NCBI GenBank assembly: GCA_022448265.1
Contig: JAKVCC010000014.1
Location: 1-64,000 of the forward strand
Source: Pirellulales bacterium
GTDB taxonomy: Bacteria; Planctomycetota; Planctomycetia; Pirellulales; Lacipirellulaceae
DNA length: 64,000 nucleotides
Direction: 5' to 3'
How positions within the stretch are numbered: the first letter of the stretch is position 1; each line of letters opens with the position of its first letter. The position numbers and the translations under genes were made by a program. This document shows, piece by piece, positions 8,020-16,692 of this stretch. The notes beneath the pieces were generated by a model that had not been told where the DNA came from, searched no databases, and saw nothing but the letters and a program-made list of their open reading frames with translations.

Positions 8020-8580
8020 GTGGCATTATCGGAGATTGATCGGAGTCTGTTGGAGCGGTGCCTTGCGGAAAAACCACGGGCTTGGGAGGGCTTCGTCGAC
8101 CGATTTATGGGATTGATCATGCATGTGATCAATCATACGGCCCAATGCCGCTCGATCCTGCTCTCGGCCGCCGAACGCGAGGACCTGGCGGCCGATGTGA
8201 TGCTGGCGATTGTGGACAACGATTTTGCGGTCCTCCGCGGATTTCGAGGGAAGAGCAGCCTGGCCACCTATCTGACGGTGATCTCTCGGCGGGTCGTGGT
8301 TCGCAAACTACTCGAAAAACGGTCTGCGACTTCCCTGGGAGCCGTGGCTGAAAATGTCCTGGCGACCGAGTCGGAAGTGGAACAGCGGTTTACTAACGAG
8401 GAAGAAGTAGAGCGTTTGTTGGCCCATTTGGAAGAGCCAGAATCGCAGATTGTAAGGATGTATCACTTGGAAGGACGAACCTACCAGGAGATCAGCCGCA
8501 TCACCGGGGTAGCCACCAATAGCGTGGGCCCCATGCTGAGTCGGGTCCGTGCCCGGCTGCGCAGCCAGCCGAAGGCCTAG
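8020..8580 (+). CDS. ECF-type sigma-70 family RNA polymerase sigma factor
   Basis: The 186-residue protein has a region 2-like N-terminal half (helical, with DLAADVMLAIVDNDFAVLRGFRGKSSLATYLTVISRRVV read in parts) matching the core-binding and -10 recognition helices. The C-terminal half has a region 4-like helix-turn-helix (YHLEGRTYQEISRITGVATN, then SRVRARLR). It would direct RNA polymerase to a specific regulon. It uses a GTG start at 8020. No anti-sigma factor is adjacent, so how it is controlled is not visible here. Confidence 0.85.
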   Translation: MALSEIDRSLLERCLAEKPRAWEGFVDRFMGLIMHVINHTAQCRSILLSAAEREDLAADVMLAIVDNDFAVLRGFRGKSSLATYLTVISRRVVVRKLLEKRSATSLGAVAENVLATESEVEQRFTNEEEVERLLAHLEEPESQIVRMYHLEGRTYQEISRITGVATNSVGPMLSRVRARLRSQPKA

Positions 8581-8588
8581 CGCCTCCT

Positions 8589-9152
8589 TTAGTACCCTGG
8601 GCCGCGCAAATCAATGGTACCATCAGGCCATTGGCCTCCGCTGGGGTAACGCATGATGATTCTGTTCCAAAAGGGCGAGGATTGGGCATCGTCGCCCATG
8701 GAGTTCACGATCGGGTTGTCCACCGCACAGGCTCCCAGTTTGGTATAGAACGCTTTTACGGGATCTGAGGTTTGGAACAGCGAAAACGGGAATGCTCCAG
8801 CGTCGATTACCTCGAAGACGGCTCGGACTACCGACTCTCCCAAACCTTGGCCCCGGACGTCGAGGGCCGTACAGACCCGTGTAAGCCCTGCAATCGTCAG
8901 TTTGCCAGCGGATGTGCCGATGGCGCGCGAAATGATTGCGGCATGGGCGATAATCTGGCCCTGTTCCCGAATTAGAAAAGAACGCGGTGCCTGCGCGTCG
9001 GGGCCGGTATATCCGCGTCCCATCTCCAGCATTTGCTGCTTACGGACTGCGACCGGTTTGGCCGGATTGGGCCAAACCTGCGACAAGAGTTGACCGATCG
9101 CCAAAGCGTCGTCTTCGGTCAGCATACGGGAATCGAGAACTTCTGGCTGCAT
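8589..9152 (-). CDS. GNAT family N-acetyltransferase
   Basis: The 187-residue product shows the acetyl-CoA pyrophosphate-binding motif V-R-G-Q-G-L-G-E at about residues 99-106 and the strand-helix pattern of the GNAT fold, including FYTKLGA near residue 138, where GNATs often have a Tyr general acid. The substrate cannot be told. It is convergent with the sigma-factor gene, with 8 bases between stop codons. Confidence 0.8.
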   Translation of the reverse strand: MQPEVLDSRMLTEDDALAIGQLLSQVWPNPAKPVAVRKQQMLEMGRGYTGPDAQAPRSFLIREQGQIIAHAAIISRAIGTSAGKLTIAGLTRVCTALDVRGQGLGESVVRAVFEVIDAGAFPFSLFQTSDPVKAFYTKLGACAVDNPIVNSMGDDAQSSPFWNRIIMRYPSGGQWPDGTIDLRGPGY

Positions 9153-9396
9153 ACAGCCATCCTTTCATAGCGAGGTGAATCCAGCTTACCAAAGAAAGAA
9201 CATTGTGCGTAGGCGAATGAAAAGTAGGAGCGGTCGGATCAACCCGTCTTTCCGTCACGGTCGAGATGATGCGAATCCTCAGGTTTGCCCCACGGGTTTT
9301 GGCTTTAGTCGCCGATTTGATTTTGTGGGCGGCGATTTCGACTTGGTGAGAAGTCGAGTTTTGCACGTGGCAGATTAACCCAGGAGATTTGGCATA

Positions 9397-10434
9397 ATGG
9401 TATCGAAGAATCAACACGCGATCGAATTCGCGTCGCCTTTGGCAATGGGTTCTCACACAAAAATCGCGATCGCCGCTATGGGGTTGATCGCCGCGGTCTA
9501 TTTCGGATTCATCCGACCAGCCCAGCAACACATGGTTGCTTTGGAACGACAGTACAGTGCCCTGACCCATATCGTGCAGCGGTTGCAGGGAAAAGAAGCG
9601 GCTGCCTGCAAAGGTCTTGCTTTGATCGAGGTGCTTGACCGCCAGGCCCACAAACTAGCCTCAGCGGAGGCCTCGCTGGATACACTGGTTGACCTTCGCA
9701 AGCGGCTTGTCGAACAGGCACAGGCAGTTGTCGCAACCACCGCCACGCTAGAGCAGCTGGAGACTGTTCGCGAGCAGGTGATGGGCCACAATAAAACGCT
9801 GATCCATTTGACGCATACACTCGAGGAGATGGCCGGCGTGGCTGTGGCCATCGGCGACGCCAGCGAAACCGCCCGTCAGGCCAACGGCCTATTGGAAAAC
9901 CTGGCACAGCAGCAAACCGGCTTGGCCCGCGAAATTACCTCGGTCAGCCAGCATATGTCGTCGCTCGAAAACGAGATTATTAGCCGTAGCACCAACTTGC
10001 CAGAAGCAAAACAGGCTTTGGGGCAAGTGGATGACCTCTGCGAGCAGTTAGCCGAGGAGAGTGCGGATATCGCGCTTGCCCGCCGGCACATGGCGGGCCT
10101 AGCTCAATTGAAGAATGAAGTGCTTGTGCATTCCACAGGGCTGTCGGACGCGACTGAGGTGCTCACGTCGATTTGGGATCTACGTGACGGGTTGCTTCGA
10201 GGTGGCGAAGCCATCGCTGCCGCGCAGCAGATGGTCGTCGATGTCATGCTGATGGAGCCAGCTGTAGAGCGCGCAGTAGCCGCACTCAAGCCCATAGGGG
10301 ATTTTCAGCGGTTGAGTCGCCGCGCGGAGAGGCTGGGCCCAACACCGCTGGGGTCGTTCCAAGCCGCCTTGATCAACTCGCGCTGGACGGAAGTTGTGCA
10401 AGTCGCCGTTGCCGTGCTTCAATCGGTTCACTAA
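9397..10434 (+). CDS. Single-pass membrane protein with long coiled coil
   Basis: The 345-residue protein has one hydrophobic segment (IAIAAMGLIAAVYFGF, about residues 23-38) and then some 300 residues of predominantly helical sequence with regular Leu spacing. A repeated pattern (L..L..L.dL...L...) recurs about every 45-50 residues, as in VLDRQAHKLASAEASLDTL and LEQLETVREQVMG. It is probably anchored in the inner membrane with the coiled coil in the periplasm. An AGGAG site lies about 10 bases before the ATG. I do not know a function, and there is no operon partner. Confidence 0.7.
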   Translation: MVSKNQHAIEFASPLAMGSHTKIAIAAMGLIAAVYFGFIRPAQQHMVALERQYSALTHIVQRLQGKEAAACKGLALIEVLDRQAHKLASAEASLDTLVDLRKRLVEQAQAVVATTATLEQLETVREQVMGHNKTLIHLTHTLEEMAGVAVAIGDASETARQANGLLENLAQQQTGLAREITSVSQHMSSLENEIISRSTNLPEAKQALGQVDDLCEQLAEESADIALARRHMAGLAQLKNEVLVHSTGLSDATEVLTSIWDLRDGLLRGGEAIAAAQQMVVDVMLMEPAVERAVAALKPIGDFQRLSRRAERLGPTPLGSFQAALINSRWTEVVQVAVAVLQSVH

Positions 10435-10438
10435 TCCA

Positions 10439-10829
10439 GATAACGCGCTGGCAGATGTCGAGGAAGCTCGCGATCTGGGTGGTCTTTGAATCATTGGCCA
10501 GCATGCGGACGGTGCCATACTGGGTGGTCACGTAGATTCGCCGAGGGTCGCTCCATCGTCTGCAATGACGATGGGCAAACGTCTGCGTCGAAGACCCCGG
10601 TCCTGCCCGGTAATCCAGGCGGGCCATTGCGCCTTGGGAAATGCATCAACATTTGCACGTCAATGGGTTGGCTGTCGACGTCGGCACGACTTGCGGCGGC
10701 GCCGAGAATTGGTGCTGATGGCAGCATCACCATGAACAGAAATCGCAACAACGGCCTCTCCGCACATTGCTGCGCGGTACGGTGTGGGTGGGAAGGGCGC
10801 CCTCCCATCCAAAATACCGCGATCGGCAA
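10439..10829 (-). pseudogene. Possible decayed gene with two frameshifts
   Basis: On the minus strand a signal-peptide-like start (FMVMLPSAPILGAAASRAD) leads into VDSQPIDVQMLMHFP. The coding-like sequence then continues in other frames as RLPIVIADDGATLGEST and YVTTQYGTVRMLANDSKTTQ, ending near FLDICQRVI. Read together they suggest one exported protein of about 120 residues interrupted by two frame changes. I do not recognise the family, and a chance origin cannot be excluded. Confidence 0.35.
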
Positions 10830-10900
10830 TCTAGCGCCTATCCAATCGCCGCAAAACGCCTGCTTATGCTTGCCGGCATCTCTGGTAAATGGCTAAGTTC

Positions 10901-11962
10901 TTAGGCGAGCATCCCGGTTACCAGATCGCCAACCTCACTGGTCGTATAGCCCATCTTGCCGGCATTTTGGCTCTTCATCTTCGTGCTGGTCACGGCCATG
11001 ATCGCCGACATTACCCGTTCAGCTGCTTGCGTCTGGCCAGCTTGGTTCAGGAGCATGCTCACCGCGTTGATGGTGGCAATCGGGTTAATCTTGCCAGTGC
11101 CCGTGTATTTAGGGGCGCTGCCACCCATTGGCTCGAACATGCTCACCCCACCCGGTTCAGGATTGATATTGCCGCCCGCTGCGACGCCCATGCCGCCTTG
11201 CACGATTCCCGACAGGTCAGTGATGATGTCGCCAAACATGTTGGTCGTGACAATCACATCGTAGTATTCCGGATTCTTGACAATCCACATGCAGCAGGCA
11301 TCGACATGATTGTAGTCAGCCTCCACGTCGGGATATTCTGCGGCGACCTCCTTGAAGGTGCGCCACCACAGATCGTGGCCCGTAGTTAGCACGTTGGTCT
11401 TGGCCACGAGTGTCAGCCGTTTACCTTTGGGATTATTGCGTTTTTGGGTGTACTCGAAGGCATAACGAATGCATCGCTCGCAGCCTTTACGCGTGTAAAT
11501 CGCGGTTTGGGTGGCGACTTCATGGGGAGTTCCCTTGTGCATGAAGCCGCCAGCTCCACAATAGAGGTCTTCGGTGTTTTCACGGACCACGACAAAGTCG
11601 ATGTCGTCGGGTCCCTTGTCCTTGAGCGGCGTCTCGACTCCTGGGAACAGTTTTACCGGTCGCAGATTGATGTACTGATCGAGACCAAAGCGCAAGTCCA
11701 GGAGCAGCTTGCGCTCGAGGATGCCTGGGGCCACGTCCGGATGGCCCACTGCCCCAAGCAAGATCGTGTCAAATTGCCGAAGCTGTTCCAATCCGTCCTC
11801 CGGCAAGGCTTCACCCGTTTTCAGCAGTCGATCGCCGCCCCAGTCGAGATGGGTCAGTTCATAGGAGAAGCCCTCGAGCGCGGCGACTGCCTCCAATACT
11901 TTGACCCCTTCGGCCGCCACTTCTGGGCCGGTACCGTCGCCACCAATGACTGCAATTTTCAT
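10901..11962 (-). CDS. leuB: 3-isopropylmalate dehydrogenase (isocitrate/isopropylmalate dehydrogenase family)
   Basis: LeuB oxidises and decarboxylates 3-isopropylmalate to 4-methyl-2-oxopentanoate, the third step of leucine synthesis, using NAD. The 353-residue product has the beta-decarboxylating dehydrogenase features: GGDGTGPEV at 8-16, the substrate arginine region RENTEDLY, KTNVL, and the NMFGDIITDLSG aspartate motif with GGMGVAAGGNINP after it. Related tartrate or isocitrate dehydrogenases cannot be fully excluded from motifs, but the presence of leuA in the window favours LeuB. It is transcribed alone, and no leucine leader was found upstream. Confidence 0.85.
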   Translation of the reverse strand: MKIAVIGGDGTGPEVAAEGVKVLEAVAALEGFSYELTHLDWGGDRLLKTGEALPEDGLEQLRQFDTILLGAVGHPDVAPGILERKLLLDLRFGLDQYINLRPVKLFPGVETPLKDKGPDDIDFVVVRENTEDLYCGAGGFMHKGTPHEVATQTAIYTRKGCERCIRYAFEYTQKRNNPKGKRLTLVAKTNVLTTGHDLWWRTFKEVAAEYPDVEADYNHVDACCMWIVKNPEYYDVIVTTNMFGDIITDLSGIVQGGMGVAAGGNINPEPGGVSMFEPMGGSAPKYTGTGKINPIATINAVSMLLNQAGQTQAAERVMSAIMAVTSTKMKSQNAGKMGYTTSEVGDLVTGMLA

Positions 11963-12159
11963 AGACCAGTTCGCTTAGATTTGAATAAGGGATGCATTAG
12001 AAAAGTGCCATTATAGCTGGTGCGTGAGGCAGAGGGGAGGGGGGCACATGGTCCGAGGAGTGCGGATCGAGTCATCGCCGGTATGCCCAATGACCAATGT
12101 TAATACAGTTTCACCGGGGCATTTGTAATTAGGTCATCGGGTCCTAGGTCGCTCCGTCT

Positions 12160-12735
12160 TTAGCTATGCATTCTAGGCTGCGTTTCACCGGACGCGATAA
12201 TCGTTGCCTCAGCCTCGTAGAGTTCTTGTAGGCGGCGGTTCACTTCCTTTTCAGTTGCGAAATGGCCGGCCAGACGCGTGTAAACAGTATGGTGCCGCGC
12301 TTCGCTCTCGAATAAGCTGCGATAAAATTCGGCCAGCTCGGCGTCTTCAATGTGCGCAGCCAGGGTATGAAAGCGTTCGCAACTGCGGGCCTCGATGAGC
12401 CCCGCTACGAGCAGGCGATCGACGGCTCGTTCCGGCTCCTGCTTGCGGACCAAATCGTTAAGTTTTCGCCCATATTGGCTAGGTTTGATGCGGCGAAACT
12501 GGATGCCGCGACGTTCCAGCAGATCGAGTACCAAGTGAAAGTGTTCTAGTTCTTCTTGAACAATTTCCGTCATTTCGCGGCATAGCTCCCGATCTTCCAC
12601 ATAGTGGAAGATCAAGTTGAGGGCTGTACCCGCGGCTTTTTTTTCGCAATGCGCATGATCGATGAGAATCTGATCCAGGTGCGCGTCGACCTGGGCGAGC
12701 CAGCGAGGGCTGGTAGCAGCTTGGAGGTGAAGCAT
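12160..12735 (-). CDS. miaE: tRNA 2-methylthio-N6-isopentenyladenosine-37 hydroxylase (MiaE-like)
   Basis: The 191-residue helical protein has a ferritin-like diiron layout: E in DHAHCEKKA, EELEHFHLVLDLL, then EARSCERFHTLA and ESEARHHTVY, which supply the carboxylate and histidine ligands. MiaE hydroxylates the isopentenyl group of modified A37 in tRNAs that read codons starting with U. The position and spacing of the EExxH-like motifs match MiaE. Its start is 9 bases after the stop of the SDR gene, so the two are co-transcribed. A link between them is not obvious. Confidence 0.85.
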   Translation of the reverse strand: MLHLQAATSPRWLAQVDAHLDQILIDHAHCEKKAAGTALNLIFHYVEDRELCREMTEIVQEELEHFHLVLDLLERRGIQFRRIKPSQYGRKLNDLVRKQEPERAVDRLLVAGLIEARSCERFHTLAAHIEDAELAEFYRSLFESEARHHTVYTRLAGHFATEKEVNRRLQELYEAEATIIASGETQPRMHS

Positions 12736-12744
12736 AAGGATAGA

Positions 12745-13602
12745 TTATTGCGGAGGCCTGGGGCGCGAGCAATGGTCTGCGGAGCGTTCGCGCAGGTGTT
12801 GGAGGAGTCGTTTGGCAACGAATTCTGTTACGACTGTGGGAAACAGCCGCTTGAGTCTCCAGTACCAGCGGGCTTTGTAGCCGGCCACCGCATACAGTTT
12901 GTGCCCCGCAATCGCACTCAGGGTCTGGCTGACGACCTGCTCAGCTGTGAGCCGCGTTTGGGAAGTGTAGCGCTGGGCGATTTCTCGATATGCATCTTCA
13001 GTGAACTGGGCTCGATCCAAGAGCCGTGTGGAAAAGAAACCGGGCACGACCACCGTGACTCCAATTCCGTGGCGAATTAGTTCGCCATGGAGGGATTCCG
13101 AGAATGCGATTACCGCCGCCTTGGAGGCGGAGTAGGCGGTCATGGTGGGCGGCGCAATCGCGCCCAGAATCGAAGCAATGTTGACCACATGGCCTCCCGG
13201 GGCTGTTTCTTTCAGCCAGGGAACCATCGTATGGCATCCGTGCAAAACTCCGTGCAAATTTACCTCAACTACCTGGAGCAAATCTTCGATGCGGGCAACG
13301 CCTACCTCGCCCGCCGCAGCGATGCCTGCGTTATTGATCAACAGATCCAAACGAGGCCATTCGTGACGGAGTTTTGTGCCCAGCGCCTGCCAAGCCTGTG
13401 CATCGGTTACGTCGAGCAGCTCGGCTTGCCCGCTGCCACCGTCAGCTCTAAGGATGCGAAGCGTCTGGTCGCTGGCCGCTGGGTCGATGTCAGTAACACC
13501 TACATGCCACCCCTCGCGCGCCAATCGCAAACTAAATGCGCGGCCCAACCCGCTTCCGGCGCCAGTGACCAAAGCATAGTGTAGGGAGTGGTCGGTGGGC
13601 AT
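12745..13602 (-). CDS. Short-chain dehydrogenase/reductase
   Basis: The 285-residue protein has a classical SDR layout: TGAGSGLG cofactor loop at residues 13-20, a D at the end of strand 2 (TDID) suggesting NAD preference, LLINNAG near 86-92, the catalytic Ser in NIASILG and YSASK as the Tyr/Lys pair near 155-159. A basic C-terminal tail with RWYWRLKRLFP resembles SDRs that sit on membranes. Substrate is unknown. It is the first gene of a two-gene unit with miaE. Confidence 0.88.
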   Translation of the reverse strand: MPTDHSLHYALVTGAGSGLGRAFSLRLAREGWHVGVTDIDPAASDQTLRILRADGGSGQAELLDVTDAQAWQALGTKLRHEWPRLDLLINNAGIAAAGEVGVARIEDLLQVVEVNLHGVLHGCHTMVPWLKETAPGGHVVNIASILGAIAPPTMTAYSASKAAVIAFSESLHGELIRHGIGVTVVVPGFFSTRLLDRAQFTEDAYREIAQRYTSQTRLTAEQVVSQTLSAIAGHKLYAVAGYKARWYWRLKRLFPTVVTEFVAKRLLQHLRERSADHCSRPRPPQ

Positions 13603-13699
13603 AAGGCCAATGATAGCAGCATGCCTTGGGGGTTGAAGGGCCGATGGGATAGCCGCCCGGTTTTCCCGGCCACCGTATGTCCACTACCCTGCATGGATC

Positions 13700-13753
13700 A
13701 TGTTTCACGAAGTTGTTGTCATCATTTCGGCCTACAATGAAGCAGAAGCCTAG
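13700..13753 (+). pseudogene. Possible N-terminal remnant of a GT2 glycosyltransferase
   Basis: A 17-codon frame reads MFHEVVVIISAYNEAEA and then stops. The VVIISAYNEAEA core resembles the first strand of family-2 glycosyltransferases. The following sequence shows no continuation of the fold. It may be a leftover 5' end, or coincidence. Confidence 0.25.
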
Positions 13754-13913
13754 CCGCTGGTGTACAGGGGACCTTTCAGCCCGCGCTCAAGGAAGCTTTC
13801 GAATTCCCCGTTGCAGTGGACGGGCATTGCGAGAGGCCCCTTTCTGCAGTCACCATAGTCCCCAATTCTAGTTTCCCAGCCTCTGTATCCGACGCGCATT
13901 TCTTTCGTCCTAT

Positions 13914-15248
13914 TCAATCATTCACGGTGGCCCAGTATCCGCCCCGTGCGTGGTCGAACAATGCGGCCTTGCCGGCGCAGCTGGTAGCGAACTGTCCCTC
14001 CCGATACACTTCCTGCCCGTTCACCCAAGTCCGCACTGGCCATCCGGTCGTGTTGTGGCCATGCCAGGGGCTCCAGCCGCATTTTGTAATTTGCTCCTCG
14101 TTGCGAATCGTTTTGGTTTGCTGGAGATCGACCAGGACGAGGTCGGCATCGTATCCTTCGGCAATGCGCCCTTTTCCAACAATGTCCCAGACCCGCGCGG
14201 GTGCATCGCACATGGCCTCGACGACGCGCTCCAGAGAGATTCGGCCTTGATGGACTTCGTTGAGCATCAGGGCCAGGTGGTTTTCGATCGCAGGGATGCC
14301 CGACGGTGATTGCGGGTAGGATTGCTGTTTTTCTTCCAGCGTATGTGGCGCATGATCGGTCGCTAAGACTTGGATGCGATTGTCCTGTAGCGCCTGCCAG
14401 AGCTGCCTGTTATCTGCTTTGGTTTTTACGGAAGGATTTGCCTGCATTAGGGTTCCTAGCCGCGGATAGTCATCGACGCTCAGCAGTAGGTGGTGGGGGC
14501 ACGCTTCGGCGGTGATCAACGTCCCGTGATCTGCCAAGAGGTTAGTTTCCGTTCCGGTCGAAACATGCAACACGTGAAACCGATGTTGATGACGCCTAGC
14601 AAGGTCGATCGCGCGCTGCGTCGCTATTCTCGCTGCCCGATGGTCACGAATCCGCGAGTGATCCGCGACATCGGTCGTCCCAGCCAGGCGGGCAGCGTTT
14701 TCGCGCACGGTCGTTTCATCTTCGCAGTGGGCCGTGATCGGGAGAGTCGTTTCGGAAAATATCCGCTCTAAATCATCCTGGTCATCGACCAGTAAGTCGC
14801 CGGTACTGGAGCCGATGAATATCTTAATGCCCGGCGTGTTAGTTGCGCTGCGCAGATCGGCGATGTTGTCTGGCGTTGCGCCGATGTAGAAGCCATAATT
14901 TACCAGAGAATTTTTCGCAGCCAGTGCGAGCTTGGCATCCAGTAACGCTTGGGTGGTTGCCGGCGGCCTGGTATTGGGCATCTCCAAATAGGTTGTCACG
15001 CCGCCCTTGGCGCACGCTCGACTTGCTGTCGCCAGGTCTTCTTTGTGGGTGAGCCCGGGCTCGCGGAAATGGACCTGGTCGTCGATCACGCCTGGTAGCA
15101 AGTGGTAGCCACTCGCATCGACGATTTCGTCGACTGCCGTATGGCCCGCAGGATCGATGGCTGCTATCCGTTCGCCATCTATCAGTATCGCTGTTGATTC
15201 AACACCGGTCGGCAACACAACCTGCGCGTTTTTTATCAGGGTTTTCAT
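13914..15248 (-). CDS. pyrC: Dihydroorotase
   Basis: PyrC closes N-carbamoyl-aspartate to dihydroorotate in pyrimidine synthesis. The 444-residue product is of the longer, amidohydrolase type. It has the zinc ligands in [16 protein letters not shown] and HVLHVS, and the catalytic aspartate in ATDHAPH. NPSVKTK lies between the third and fourth motifs. The ATG at 15248 ([13 protein letters not shown]) is chosen because this is the usual family N-terminus. A frame extension upstream adds 31 residues that do not look conserved. It is a single-gene unit. Confidence 0.93.
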   Translation of the reverse strand: MKTLIKNAQVVLPTGVESTAILIDGERIAAIDPAGHTAVDEIVDASGYHLLPGVIDDQVHFREPGLTHKEDLATASRACAKGGVTTYLEMPNTRPPATTQALLDAKLALAAKNSLVNYGFYIGATPDNIADLRSATNTPGIKIFIGSSTGDLLVDDQDDLERIFSETTLPITAHCEDETTVRENAARLAGTTDVADHSRIRDHRAARIATQRAIDLARRHQHRFHVLHVSTGTETNLLADHGTLITAEACPHHLLLSVDDYPRLGTLMQANPSVKTKADNRQLWQALQDNRIQVLATDHAPHTLEEKQQSYPQSPSGIPAIENHLALMLNEVHQGRISLERVVEAMCDAPARVWDIVGKGRIAEGYDADLVLVDLQQTKTIRNEEQITKCGWSPWHGHNTTGWPVRTWVNGQEVYREGQFATSCAGKAALFDHARGGYWATVND

Positions 15249-15514
15249 AGCTGGGAAGACAAAAGGCGGGGACGGTCGATTGGTGGTGGCGCGCGACATG
15301 CGCGTCCCAATGGGGCCCTTGTGTTCTCGCGGAAGAAACACAGTTTATCGACGTGACGAATTTTTCCGCCGCACACCAGGGCCAGTCCGGTGAGGCCAGC
15401 TGGAAGTTGTAGGGCAACGCCACATTCGGGCGATTGGCGGAGCGCAACGCAGGCAGTTTTGAAGACCCAGGTTTGTGTAAGGTGCGGGGCAGGAGATGCT
15501 CGCACCACCGCGAA

Positions 15515-15664
15515 CTAATGCTCGATTTCTGTGGGTGTTTCCGACGCGGGTTGTTCTGCCAACAGCTCTTTTTTCTTGCGACGTCGTTCTAGCTTTTCGT
15601 CAGCCTTCCTTTTCTTTTCCATCTCGCGGCGACGTTTCTCAACGGTGTTTTGATTCTTTGCCAT
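15515..15664 (-). CDS. Small basic charged protein, 49 aa
   Basis: A 49-codon frame from ATG 15664 to TAG 15515 encodes a very charged helix. MAKNQNTVEKRRREMEKKRK is followed by ERRRKKKELL and an acidic tail ending TEIEH. Lys and Arg are dense through residue 33 and the remainder is acidic. GGAAAG lies about 10 bases upstream of the start. I recall small proteins with this MAKNQNTVEKRRREM start in planctomycetes. The composition suggests nucleic acid or ribosome binding, but that is inference. Confidence 0.7.
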   Translation of the reverse strand: MAKNQNTVEKRRREMEKKRKADEKLERRRKKKELLAEQPASETPTEIEH

Positions 15665-15804
15665 AAAATGCTTTCCAGTTAGTGAGGTAGTCCTTTTGCC
15701 CCGCAGCGTCGGTGCTTAGGACGGGCGAAGTCCAACCTACCAGGAAACGGTTGCCGTGTATACTAGACACGTTGCGTGTCCCTCAAGAGGGTGTGTCTGG
15801 ACAT

Positions 15805-16260
15805 TCATATTAGCCTAGCCGGCTTAGCTCTTTTTGCTTCTTGGGAAAGTTTTCGCAGTCAGCTGTGGTGGCGGAACAGCAACAACTACCCAGCTATCAC
15901 CGACACCATTCAGCCCAAGGCAAACGGATAGTTCCGACGCTATTTAAGTTTGGGCATGTTGAGGACGTATTCCTCGGAGTCGAAGTCCATTCCTTAGATG
16001 TCGGCAATAAAGCTGAGTGGAATAGACATGGTGGCGATGACGGTGAGCACCTCCATGATTTTATTCATGCGATTACTGATCTCGGCCTCGTGAAAATTGC
16101 GCAGGTCCGCGCAGGCCTCTTGGTAGTTTTGCAGTATTTCGATGATCGGTGTCGTGCGGGCCTGGCAATCCTGCGAATAACACTTATTTGGCTGCTGATC
16201 AGCCACTTGCAAGTGGTAGTGAGTGAGTTTGTCACTTTGCGAGGTGGCTAGGCCACACGG
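15805..16260 (-). pseudogene. corA-like magnesium/cobalt transporter pseudogene (C-terminal part)
   Basis: The minus strand reads, in one frame, EILQNYQEACADL, then ISNRMNKIMEVLTVIATMSI, PLSFIADI, a TAA, then GMDFDSEEY, NMPKLK, a TAG, NYPFALG, a TGA, VIAG, a TAG, LLLFRHH, and another TGA. This is the order of the CorA C-terminus: the pore helix, the YGMN signature and the second membrane helix. The Tyr of YGMN has become a stop and GMN has become GMD. The frame is kept while five stop codons have appeared, so the gene is dead and decaying mainly by substitution. Upstream CorA sequence is not recognisable. Confidence 0.85.
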
Positions 16261-16692
16261 CGAAGTAAACGTATGTGGTGCTGGCCGCCGTGGATGCCTG
16301 AAACGATATCAGTGGCCACGCGCCGTCCTAATTCTTTGTTGAGGAGGTCAAGTCGACTGCTGATCTTTTCAGCACTGAAAAGTAAGCATCGGTAGTTCTG
16401 CATCGGCAAGTCCCATGATGTCGATCCCTGTGATGGCCTAGTTGCCGCACCATGAAGTAATCGATTCCAGATCGCAAGCCGAGTGATCTAGCACTTCGTT
16501 TTGATCGTTGGCGGTTACCCGTATCACAGAAGACCAAGCACCCGGTGGCACGCAGGTTAGGCCTGAGCGAGATTTAGCCGACACGCGATGGGCATGGCGT
16601 GTCTCAGATATCTGGTGGTGGATCCGAGAGATTTTTTGCGCATGCCGGCAAGTCTTGAAAAACGGAGTGACTGTTGCTTGCCGTCGAGTCTG
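16261..16692. other. Region upstream of the corA remnant
   Basis: Stops occur in all minus-strand frames, and no CorA N-terminal motif can be matched with confidence. It may be the more degraded 5' half of the same pseudogene. Confidence 0.3.
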
